The notes below the pieces were generated by a model. That model saw only the letters and a program-made list of their open reading frames with translations. It was not told the DNA's origin and searched no databases. Shown here one piece after another: positions 53,912 through 63,600 of a DNA stretch of 64,000 bases (positions within the stretch are counted from its first letter, which is position 1; each line of letters opens with the position of its first letter). The stretch is taken from contig CM038038.1 in NCBI GenBank assembly GCA_021397845.1, forward strand, positions 70,788,748 to 70,852,747. The letters run 5' to 3'. The DNA is from Areca catechu. Taxonomy: Eukaryota; Streptophyta; Magnoliopsida; Arecales; Arecaceae. The position numbers were made by a program, and so were the translations under genes.

Positions 53912-55287
53912 TGTAGGCTCAGGTAGGCAACCCAAGAGGGGGGGTGAATTGGATTTTCTAAAACTTTTGTACTATTTGCAAAGTGTGAACTAAAGCAAGT
54001 ATGTGCTAATGCAACTCAAGTGCATGTGTATTTCAAATAAATGCAGCGAAAATAAAGAAATAAAAGCACAAGAAGAACAATCACACAAATACAAAGGTTT
54101 ATAGTGGTTCGGTGCCAACCAAGCACCTACATCCACTTCCCAAGAACCCCTGGGAATTCCACTAAGTTTGGTTTATAACTTAGGCTCACCAACAACCTTT
54201 ATAACTTGTTTTATCTTCGGGCTCACAAGTCAAACCCTAATTGGTTTCAAGGCTCACCAACAATCACCCTTGGTTTTATGGGATAACCAAGAATCTAAAC
54301 AACTTATTTTGGCTTCGGGCTCACAAGTAAAACCCTAGTTGGTTTCAAGGCTCACCAACAACCACTTTGATTTTCAAAGGCTTACCAAAAACCTCTTTGG
54401 TTTTCCAAGGCTCACCAAAAACCTTAAGTAAAACAAGTTAAGAGCAATATGAAAAGAATACAATTTAAAGCTTTCTAAAATAAAGCAAATATCTCTTTGA
54501 AGCCCTTGAATGTCGATGAAGATCTTGTCTTCAAGTTGATGAAGCCTTTGATTGATGCTTGTAGATGTAGACTTTGAATGCTCTCTTTGAAATTTGGAAG
54601 CTTGAAGGCTTTTAATCACTCAACAATTAAATCCTTTAAGAATATTCAAGAAACTCACCAAAGGATTACTTTCTCATTTGATTCTTGATGTTTTTATAGC
54701 CTCCCAACACTTAAATGACCGTTTATAGCCATTGGGGAGGAAAATATGGCCGTTGGAACCAAGTTGGAGAAGTTCTGTAGCCCAGAAAACTAGCCGTTAC
54801 TATTCAAGTGTCGACACTTCACCTCCAGGTGTCAACACTTCAGTTTCAAGTGTCGACACTTCATTCTCCAGGTGTCGACACTTCACTTCCAAGTATTGAC
54901 ACTTCAGCTCCAAGTGTCGACACTTGACTGAAAGTGCTTTCTGAAGTTTTCTGTTTGTCTCAGGCCTTGAGTCGACACTTCACTCTTCAAGTGTCGATAC
55001 TTGATCCTCAGGTGTTGACACTTCATTTCCAAGTGTCGACACTTGCCTGTGCCATTGCTGAAATATCTTCAAATTGAAACTTTAACCTCTTCAAGTTCTT
55101 CCATATTAATTCCAAAGTCCATATACTTTATTTCCATTAATTTAAGGACTTTTTCAACTGAAATACAAGCATTTCTTCATCCAACATGGTTGAGTACTAA
55201 GATTTGAAAAATATACTTAAAATATAATTAGTATTCATATATACTTAAACATTTTGTCAATCATCAAAATCAAGACTAGAGTCAACA
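53912..55287 (-). repeat. Sire-E 3' LTR (1376 bp)
   Basis: On the plus strand it starts TGTAGGCTCAGGTAGGC and ends TAGAGTCAACA. It has the GGTTTCAAGGCTCACCAACAA block at 54170-54420 and the AAGTGTCGACACTT palindromes at 54805-55045. Confidence 0.93.
54805..55045. repeat. Palindromic AAGTGTCGACACTT repeats in the Sire-E LTR
   Basis: About ten units occur at spacings of roughly 18-22 bases, with two longer gaps. The core AAGTGTCGACACTT is its own reverse complement and contains a SalI site. Linkers are C/T-rich (CAGCTCC, CACCTCC, CATTCTCC). The same array is in the partner LTR at 59040-59275. Confidence 0.92.
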
Positions 55288-56828
55288 ATCTCTCCCTTTT
55301 TGATGATGACAAAACCTTTAAGTATATGAAAAGGGTAAGCTTAAAAGATTAACAATAGTATAAACATGTAAGCTCAAAATAATAAGCACCAAGCTCCCCC
55401 TCAATATATGATCCAAAAAATCTTTAAAAATATTTTTCAAAATATGCAAAATTCTCAAATTTTTAAAATTTATTCTTCTTACTAATTCTTCCCTTTAGAT
55501 AAAAATATTTTACATTCTTCTCCTCCTTTTGCACTTTCTTTCATTTCTCAAATGATTTTTCATGTTTATCCAATCTTTCCCTTTTTATACTTAACAATTT
55601 TCTCCCCCTTTTTGACATCATGAAAAAGGATGAAAGGCAATACAAAGTGGGAATGAAGTCAGAAAGAATAGCAAGTAGGTCATCAAAATCAATGCATGAA
55701 ATCAAATAATTATGATATCAATTGAAATATGATACCATTTGAATGTGACTACCTTTAAAAAATTAGATTTGAAAACAAGGAGAAAGAGTATCAAAGCAAT
55801 ATAAGTACAGCATGATATCAAGCAAAATATTCAAAGCATCAAATATATGATAACAAATATTTAAATACTCCCCTTGAATGTTATTCCCCCTTAAAAATAT
55901 GCATTCATTTGAGGAATAAAACATGAAAGCACATGCATCATAATTTCAAACAATTTTAGATGGAACATAAATTCTATGTCTGAAATCAAAGATTTGAATT
56001 TTTCAAGATATTCATGATTTTCAAAATACAAAGCATTTATACCACTTAAAAACTTTCAGCATGATTTCAAACTCATTTACAATGACTTGATATCCATACA
56101 AATGCTAGAAGTGATATGATATCAAGTCTAGCTACTAGAACAAGGATTTATCAATATGCATACCTTCTTCTTAAAAGTAATCCTTAACTACTAGTTCTAT
56201 ACTTGATCCAAATCATTTCTAGATTATGCATAGATGCCAAAAATAAAAACATATAAATCATAGCATTTCACTTGAAATAATTTAGAAACTATATTAATCA
56301 AAATCAAATGAAGATCTAATAATCACAAGTTTGACCACGAGAGCTTGAAATCCATCAACATCAAAATGGTCATGATCACAATAAATGATTATTAGTCTAA
56401 GCTTGATTCTAATCAATCAATTAAAATATTTTTCAAAGCAATATGCATCTTTAAAAGTATTTTTCATGAAATAATTTAAGATACATTAATCAAAATTAAG
56501 TAAAGGTCTTACAATCATAAGTTTAATCATGATAGCATGAAATTCATCAATACCAAAAAGTTCATGATCATAGCCAATGATGAAAAGTCCAAACTTGATT
56601 CTAATTAACTATTTAAAATAATTTTTTAAAGTAATTGATACAATAAAAAATTAATCTATATTTTTAATTATGGAAGGAGATGTTTAGAATTTACCAATAT
56701 ACAAAGTCCTTCCTTTTACCATTTAGATCAAAATGTAGCTTGTCCACTTCTTTAAATTATCTTGTACAACCTCTTTTCAAGAACTTCCTTTCTTCATGTT
56801 GGGTTGCAAGACATTCCTGCAAAACAAA
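55288..56828 (-). other. Sire-E polypurine tract and 3' UTR
   Basis: The purine tract (reverse of ATCTCTCCCTTTTTGATGATG) is at 55288-55310. Further tract-like runs (AGCTCCCCCTCAA at 55392, CTCCCCCTTTTTGACATC at 55602) are present. No gene is seen. An imperfect 194-bp tandem duplication covers about 56274-56640. Confidence 0.82.
56274..56640. repeat. Imperfect 194-bp tandem duplication in the Sire-E 3' UTR
   Basis: GAAATAATTTAGAAAC at 56274 recurs as GAAATAATTTAAGATAC at 56468. Both units continue with ATTAATCAAAATYAA, then the AATCAYAAGTTT and TGATTCTAATYAA words. Sire-I seems to have a single unit. Confidence 0.8.
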
Positions 56829-58086
56829 TTAAGTGGATATTTTTGGTACCCAAACTTTCTTGGATCCTTTATGATTAGTAATTATGGTTCCTTTTGGAAC
56901 CCAAACTTTTCTTAATCTAGAAAGATAAGCATTAAAACCACATTTATAAGATAAATTGAGAGAAGCAGGAATAGCGAAATTCTTCAAAAATCTTTGCTTC
57001 TTTTTCTCAACCAAAATATTTTTCTTATTCAAAACTTTATCACATAAATCTTTCAAAACAATATTTTCTTTTTCTAAAAATTCTTTTTCTTTAGAAAAAT
57101 TATTCTTTTTATTTTTTAAAATATCAATCTTGGCGTTTAAATCATAATTTTTATTTGCAAGATTAGTGTTGTCAAGAGAAAATGAATCTATATGCCTATT
57201 TAATTTCTTGTGCTCAATTTTTAGCAATCTATATTCATGCACAAGATCATTAGATGCATCATGTAGTTCATCAAAGGTAAAATCATTTTCAGTACATACA
57301 TTTTTCTTATTTGCTATAAAACAAAGATGGGCAACTTCATCATCCGTACTTGAATCTTCGCTATTGCTCCAAGTTGCCATCATTGCCTTGAATTTCTTTT
57401 TGGCTTTGAAAGCCATTATCTTCTTTTCTGTATCAGCTTCCACTATCATTTTCCATTAGTTCAACTCATAGGTCATGAGTGAACCGATAAGCTCTTCCAA
57501 AGGTAAGGTTTCTATATCTTTAGCTTCTTAGATCGCCGTTACCTTTGGATCCCATGATTTTGGCAAGGATCTAAAAATTTTGTTCACCAAATCAGCATTA
57601 GTATAGTTATTGCCAAGACTTTTTAATTCATTAATAATAGTCATAAATCTTAAAAATATATCAGATATAGATTCATAATGCATCATTTCAAAAATTTTAA
57701 AAGAATGTACAAGCAAATTAATTTTATTGTTCTTCACTTTGAAGAGTACCCTCATGAGTAACTTCAAGTGTGTCCCATATTTTTTTCGTCGATGTGTATG
57801 TAAAAATTCTATTAAATTCATTTAAGTCCAATGCACAATAAAGAAAGTTTATTGCTTTAGCATTGAGTTCAGTTTGTTTAATGTCATATTCATTCCAATC
57901 CTCTTCGAGCTTTGGAATGGAAATGCCATTAACCAAAATGGAAGGAATATGAGGACCACTAACAATAATTTTCTAAAGATGATAACTAATAGATTGAATA
58001 TGGATGCGCATACGAGTTTTCCAAAATGTGTAATTTATGCCATTGAAAAATGGTGGTCTAACACTAATACCTACAAGGGTTGTCAT
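56829..58086 (-). pseudogene. Sire-E gag without the first CCHC knuckle
   Basis: The ATG at 58086 gives MTTLVGISVRPPFFNGINY, the normal Sirevirus gag start. Then come PKLEEDWNEYDIKQTELNAKA and LYCALDLNEFNRI (capsid-like), NELKSLGNNYTNADLVNKI, and after a stop and frameshifts MAFKAKKKFKAMMATWSNSEDSS. In Sire-A and Sire-B about 80 codons with the first CCHC knuckle stand before the MMATWS-type segment; they are missing here. A Lys/Asn-rich coiled coil (57250-56970) and WVPKGT text close the frame. No second knuckle is visible. Confidence 0.85.
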
Positions 58087-58129
58087 AATCTTTAACTCAA
58101 AATCATTAGATTTTCAATCAGAGCACCGA

Positions 58130-58141
58130 GCTCTGATACCA
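58130..58141 (-). promoter_or_regulatory. Sire-E primer binding site (tRNA-iMet)
   Basis: GCTCTGATACCA on the plus strand, two bases from the LTR end. Confidence 0.93.
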
Positions 58142-58143
58142 AT

Positions 58144-59522
58144 TGTAGGCTCAGGTAGGCAACCTAAGAGGGGGGGTGAATTGGGTTTTATAAAAACTTT
58201 TGTACTATTTGCAAAGTGTGAACTAAAGCAAGTATACGCTAATGCAATTCAAGTGCATGTGTATTTCAAATAAATGTAACGAAAATAATGAAATAAAAGC
58301 ACAAGAAGAACAATCACACAAATGCAAAGGTTTATAGTGGTTCGGTGCCAACCAAGCACCGACATCCACTCCCCAAGAATCCCTTGTGAATTTCACTAAG
58401 TTTGGTTTTATAACTTATGCTCACCAACAACCTTTACAACTTGTTTTGTCTTCGGACTCACAAGTCAAATCCTAGTTGGTTTCAAGGCTCACCAACAACC
58501 ATCCTTGGTTTTATGGGATAACCAAGAACCTAAACAACTTGTTTTAGCTTCGGGCTCACAAGTAAAATCCTAGTTGGTTTCAAGGCTCACCAACAACCAC
58601 TTTGGTTTTCAAAGGCTTACCAAAAACCTCTTTGGTTTTCCAAGGCTCACCAAAACTTTAAGTAAAACAAGTTAAAAGCAATATGAAAAGAATATAATTT
58701 AAAGCTTTCTAAAATAAAGCAAATATCTCTTTGAAGCCCTTGAATATTGATGAAGATCTTGTCTTCAAGTTGATGAAGCCTTTGATTGATGCTTGTAAAT
58801 GTAGACTTTGAATGCTCTCTTTGAAACTTGGAAGCTTGAAGGCTTTTAATCACTCAACTATTGAATCCTTTAAGAATATTCAAGAAACTCACCAAAGGAT
58901 TACTTTTCCATTTGATTCTTGATGTTTTTATAGCCTCCCGATACTTAAATAACCGTTTATAGCCGTTAGGGAGGAAAATATGGCCGTTGGAGCCAAGTTG
59001 GAGAAGTTCTGCAGCCCAGAAAACTAGCCGTTATTGTTCAAGTGTCGACACTTCACCTCCAGGTGTCGACACTTCAGTTTCAAGTATTGACACTTCATTC
59101 TCCAGGTGTCGACACTTCACTTCCAAGTGTCGACACTTCAGCTCCAAGTGTCGACACTTGACTGAAAGTGCATTCTGAAGTTTTCTGTTTGTCTTAGGCC
59201 TTGAGTCGACACTTCACTCTTCAAGTGTCGACACTTGATCCTTAGGTATCGATACTTCATTTCCAAGTGTCGACACTTGCCTGTGCTATTGCTGAAACAT
59301 CTTCAAATTAAAACTTTAACCTCTTCAAGTTCTTCCATATTAATTTCAAAGTCCATATACTTGATTTTCCATTAATTTAAGAACTTTTTTAACTGAAATA
59401 CAAGCATTTCTTCATCCAACATGGTTGAGTACTAAGATCTGAAAAATACACTTAAAATATAATTAATACTCATATATACTTAAATATTTTGTCAATCATC
59501 AAAATCAAGACCAGAGTCAACA
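58144..59522 (-). repeat. Sire-E 5' LTR (1379 bp)
   Basis: Matches 53912-55287 over its whole length, with the same TGTAGGCTCAGG start and GTCAACA end on the plus strand. The palindromic array is at 59040-59275. Confidence 0.93.
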
Positions 59523-59527
59523 AGTCT
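59523..59527. repeat. Target site duplication of Sire-E (right)
   Basis: AGTCT, matching 53907-53911. Confidence 0.93.
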
Positions 59528-60570
59528 ACCATCATCACCTGATCCAACAGCAGTCAATCCTCTGATAGGTGATTGAGGTGTAGAAGGAGTTAGCTCTGAA
59601 GGTCCAGCCTTATCAGTATGTGGCTCCGCCTCAGCATCTTGTCCCTATGTTACCTGATCATCCTCTCCTGAATCATCATCAGAATGAGTCACTGGAAGCT
59701 CTGAACTCTTCCTAATCCAGTGACCCTCAACCTTTAAGAATCCCATCCTGGTCAAGAATTTTATGTTGTATTTGTCTGTATGCAATAATGGTCTGCTATC
59801 CTCTCCAGACAAATCAACCTGGGCATCCTGAAATAGTAAAGTAAACACCTTGCCATACGGAAGACATGCTCGTGCCCTACGAGCAGCTTCCCTCATCTGC
59901 GACAACATAATAAAAGGTAAATTGAGAGCCTCCCCCTTAACTAAACATCTCATAAAGACTAGGTCTCTCTCGCTCACCCAGTCGAATCTCCCAGTCTGGG
60001 GTAGAAAGATGCGGCTAATGATATTATGTAGCAACTTCATCTCCAATGAGAGTTGGTTGGCTCTAACATGTATCACACCAGTCACATTAGTCCTTTCCAG
60101 TATAATTCTCAGTGTTTTTTGTTTGTCCTTCAATACTAAATAAACTTCTCCCTCTTTAGGTATTTGAAAAACATTAGATAATTTTTGCTCATTGATCTCA
60201 ATGTGTTTTCCCTTCACAGTAGATTCAATATGAAAAGCACCCAAAAACATATTCTCGAAAAACTGTCTAACAAGATTAGGATATGTAGGAAGATTAAGCA
60301 TGCAAAAATCCTTCCAACCTTGTCCTATTAACCAATCACCAATTTTCAAGCTCTCTTGTTCTAGAAATGAGAAATCAATGCATCGACCTGGGGTTACTTG
60401 CCTATTTCCCATCGAAATTACGTGCCTTGGAGCTTCTTGTTCCTCTTCATGTTCTTCTTGTTGTTCCTCTGATGAATTTGAAGTATCCAATCTCTGTTTG
60501 GTCCTCCTTTCCTCTGTCACTGACCAAACAACCCTTCTAGGTTTCTTTCCCACGGCTTTCCTAGGAGCGA
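59528..60570 (-). pseudogene. Sire-D third ORF, N-terminal and globular part
   Basis: Read leftward from 60570 the frame is IAPRKAVGKKPRRVVWSV; the codon at the expected start is ATC right after a TAG, so the start codon seems lost. A basic N-terminus and an acidic Glu/Gln stretch (SSEEQQEEHEEEQEAP) precede a globular domain (about residues 60-285) with GQGWKDFCMLNLPTYPNLV, EGEVYLVLKDKQ, VRANQLSLEMKLLHNIISRI, GRFDWVSERDLVFM, CLPYGKVFTLLF and FLTRMGFLKVEGHWIRK. The frame is open to 59645, then a TAG, then acidic/Pro-rich text to the Sire-E insertion. The Sire-B protein is homologous. I do not know its function; the position is that of the envelope-like gene of some Sireviruses, but no signal peptide or membrane span is seen. 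Confidence 0.8.
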
Positions 60571-60917
60571 TCTAGGTTAGATTAGGGTTTTGGAAGGGTG
60601 TAGAGGTGTTCCAAGGGTTTTTTCTTAGGTTAGGGAAAGGAAACGACTAAGGAAAAATAAGAAGGGTGGAAAGAAATGACAAATTCAAACCTATGATGCT
60701 CTATTTAAAAAGCCTCGGCTTGACTCTCTAGTCGGCTCGCCGAAACAGCAGGTGGCTCGAGTTGGCTCGAGCCCAAATCTAGGTCAAAACTCGAAAAATG
60801 ACAAAATAAACTTTTATGGGTTTCTTACTACTAAAGGAGGTTGTCACAAGCTCTAAAAAGAATTTTAAAATGTCTAGATAATTTTTCCTTATTTTTTGAA
60901 AATTTAGGTCAAAACAT
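60571..60917 (-). other. Sire-D spacer between RNase H and the third ORF
   Basis: No gene is seen. At 60716-60775 it carries GTCGGCTCG, GGTGGCTCGAG and GTTGGCTCGAG words, the same repeat type as in this element's LTR (52130-52450) and unlike the GTCGACACTT type of Sire-B and Sire-E. Confidence 0.75.
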
Positions 60918-61568
60918 TCAGAATGGGTCACACAAGCCTAATTCGCCTATAATCTTTTCAAATCTATCTTGGCTAAGGGGTTTAGTAAAAATGTCAACAA
61001 GTTGATCTTAAGTAGGTACAAATTTTAATTCAACAATATTATTTAAAACATGATCTCGAATGAAATGATGTCTAATTTCTATATGCTTAGTTCGAGAATG
61101 TTGAATTGGATTTCTAGATAAATTGATAACACTAGTGTTATCACATTTAATAAAAATTTTAGATTGAACAATACCATAATCTTCTAGTTATTGCTTGATC
61201 CACAACACTTGAGCACAACAGCTCCCCACAGCCATATATTCTGCCTCAGGAGTAGACAGTGCTATAGAGTTCTGTTTACGACAGTGCCATGAAATCAAGT
61301 TGACACCTAGAAATTGACAAGTGCCATTTGTGCTTTTGCTATCAATTTTACAGCCTCCATAATTAGCATCAGAATAACTAATTAATTTTAAAGATGAATG
61401 CTTAGAATACCATAATCCTAGATTGCATGTGCCTTTAAGATACTTAATGATTCTTTTAACAGCTATGATGTGTGACTCTTTTGAATTAGATTGAAAATGT
61501 ACACACATACAAACACTAAATAAAATATCAGGTCTACTAGCTGTTAAATAAAGTAAAGAACCGATCAT
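60918..61568 (-). pseudogene. Sire-D RNase H
   Basis: MIGSLLYLTASRPDILFSVCMC starts at 61568. ISYSDANYGGCKIDSKST keeps the first catalytic Asp. SIALSTPEAEYMAVGSCC keeps the Glu. After a stop near 61187, CDNTSVINLSRNP, VDIFTKPLSQDRF and LGLCDPF end the protein at about 60918. Confidence 0.88.
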
Positions 61569-62350
61569 GCCTCTATAAATTTTTTGATCAACATTTGTAC
61601 CATTTTCATCTTTATCAAGTCTACATGTAGGATTCAGGGTGTTCTAATTTCTTTGTTTGATTTCATGCCAAATTTTTGATAATCTCTTTGATATACTTGG
61701 CCTGGTTGATCAGGATACCTTCCTTAAATTATTTGATCTGAAGCCCGAGGAAGTAACTCAGCTCACCCATCAAACTCACTTCAAATTCACCCTGCATTAA
61801 CTTAGCAAAGTCTTGACACAAAGATTCATCAGTGGATCTAAATATTATATTATCAATATAAATTTGAACAACTAAAATATCATTATCTTTTCTTTGAATA
61901 AACAGTATAGTGTCAATACTACCTCTTACAAAATCATTTCTGACTAGAAACTTAATCTATTATACCAGGCTCTAGGTGCCCGTTTAAGACCATACAAATC
62001 TTTATTCAATTTAAAAACATGATTTGGAAATGTATGATCGATAAAACCCGGTGGTTGTTCGACAAGAACTTCTTCAGATAAAAAATCATTTAAAAATGCA
62101 CTCTTTACGTCCATTTGAAATAATTTAAAATTCATAAAACATGCATATGCTAGTATTAATCTAATAGCCTCTAGCCTAGCTACTGGTGTATAGGTCTCAT
62201 CAAAATCTATTCCCTCTTCTTGATTATAACCTTGAGCTACCAGTCTAGCCTTATTCCTAATTACATTACCTTGCTCATCAAGTTTGTTTCTATAAACCCA
62301 TATAGTACCTATAATAGGATAGTCATTAGGTCTTTTTACTAGAGTCCAAA
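61569..62350 (-). pseudogene. Sire-D reverse transcriptase, active site altered
   Basis: In order: KARLVAQGYNQEEGIDF near 62230, MNFKLFQMDVKSAFLNDF at 62135, VEQPPGF, LYGLKRAPRAWYNRLSF. A frameshift and stops follow at about 61945. The catalytic motif reads YIDN (61849-61860, reverse), so the second Asp of YxDD is Asn. LSYFLGLQIK-type text is shifted near 61740. The enzyme as encoded should not polymerise. Confidence 0.86.
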
Positions 62351-62366
62351 CATTATTCCTCCTAAA

Positions 62367-63374
62367 TTAATTTAACTCATTATGCATAGCTAACATCCAA
62401 TTAGGATCAGTTTCAGCTTCTTCTATAGTGTGTGGTTCTACATGAGAAACAAAAGCAATTAAATCATGTGCATCTCTATGTGCAACTCTAATTTTAACAC
62501 CTTGAGATGGATCTCTTATAATTAGTTCTTTGGGATGTGAGTGTACATACCTCCATTCTTTAGGTATATCATCATGATTCTTGTTTACCTCTTCTTCACG
62601 TTGTTCACTTATTTGTTTGTCTTTGAGAGTCAAATCCTTCAGTCTATGTTCTAGTATACCTACATCATCATCAACACGATCTTCCTTTCTAGAAGATGTA
62701 ATGTCAGATTCATTAAAAATAATATATATTGATTCTTCCATAGTCAAAGTTCTTTTGTTGAAAACTCGATAGGCTTTACTATTTAAAGAATATCCAAGAA
62801 AAATAGCCTCATCAAATTTTACATCAAATTTACCAAGGTTATCTTTACCATTATTAATAACAAAATATTTATAGCCAAAAACTCGAAAATAATTTATATT
62901 AGACTTTCTATTATTCCATAGTTCATTGGGGGTTTTTCTAATTATAGGTCTAATTAAAACTTTGTTCAAAATATAGCAAGTGGTATTTACAGCTTCTGTT
63001 CAAAAGTATTTTGGAAGATTTCCTTCATAAAGCATTGTTATGGACATCTCTTCCAAAGTTCGATTCTTTCTTTCTACAACACCATTTTGCTGTGGTATTC
63101 TAGGAGCTGAGACGTTGTGATCAATACCATGCTTTGTGCAAAAATGATCAAAATATTGATTTTCAAATTCACTGCCATGATCACTATGAATAACAATAAT
63201 AGAAAAATTTTTCAGATTTGAAACTCTTTCAAAAGGCTTTTTGAATACTTTAAAAGTCTCATCTTTGTATACAATGAACAAAACCCATGTGTATCTTGAA
63301 AATTCATCTACAATCACAAGGCCATATTTCATACCACCTAGGCTTGTTGTCCTAGTAGGTCCAAATATGTCCAT
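62367..63374 (-). pseudogene. Sire-D integrase, one nonsense codon
   Basis: The core DIFGPTRTTSLGGMKYGLVI (first Asp), VIHSDHGSEFENQ (second Asp) and PQQNGVVERKNRTLE (Glu) show all three catalytic residues. A TGA at about 63000 stands at a Trp position (LPKYF then TEAV). The C-terminal part, from LNKVLIRPIIRKTPNELW through GYKYFVINNGKDNLGKFD, is open from 62969 to 62367, and ends in linker text with KEWRYVHSHPKELIIRDPS. This is the best preserved integrase in the window. Confidence 0.9.
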
Positions 63375-63600
63375 GTGAAGTAGCTAAGGGTCTAGTAGTA
63401 GAAACAATATTTTTGGATTTAAAACTCTCCCTCACTTGCTTTCCTAATTGACAAGCATTGCAAATATAATCAAAATTTACTTTGAACTTTGGCAAACCAT
63501 TAACTAAATCTTTTGAAATAAGTTTTGCTATAGTATCCATACTAGTATGTCCAAGTCACCTATGCCATAGTAAACTTGATTTCTTGCTCTTGTCATTCAT
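63375..63600 (-). pseudogene. Sire-D pre-integrase zinc domain
   Basis: LLWHR then LGHTSMDTIAKLISKDL, and ICNACQLGKQVRESF; the HHCC residues are present with a stop between WHR and LGH near 63558. In this family the domain precedes the integrase core and helps bind DNA ends. Confidence 0.83.

Larger units (their letters stand above)
53912..59522 (-). mobile_element. Sire-E: gag-only non-autonomous Sirevirus (reverse)
   Basis: This 5611-bp element has LTRs of 1376 and 1379 bp, a primer site, gag, a 1.5-kb 3' UTR and a purine tract, bounded by a perfect AGTCT duplication. There is no protease, integrase, RT or RNase H. Sire-I (18877-27646) is a related copy. By eye the first 260 bases of the LTRs differ at about 6 percent, so it is older than G2. 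Mobilisation by full Sireviruses is inferred. Confidence 0.93.

Noticed and set aside
54805..55045. Regular short repeats that could be taken for a CRISPR array
   Set aside because: The units are short palindromes with short variable linkers inside a plant LTR; no array structure with constant repeats and unique spacers of CRISPR size.
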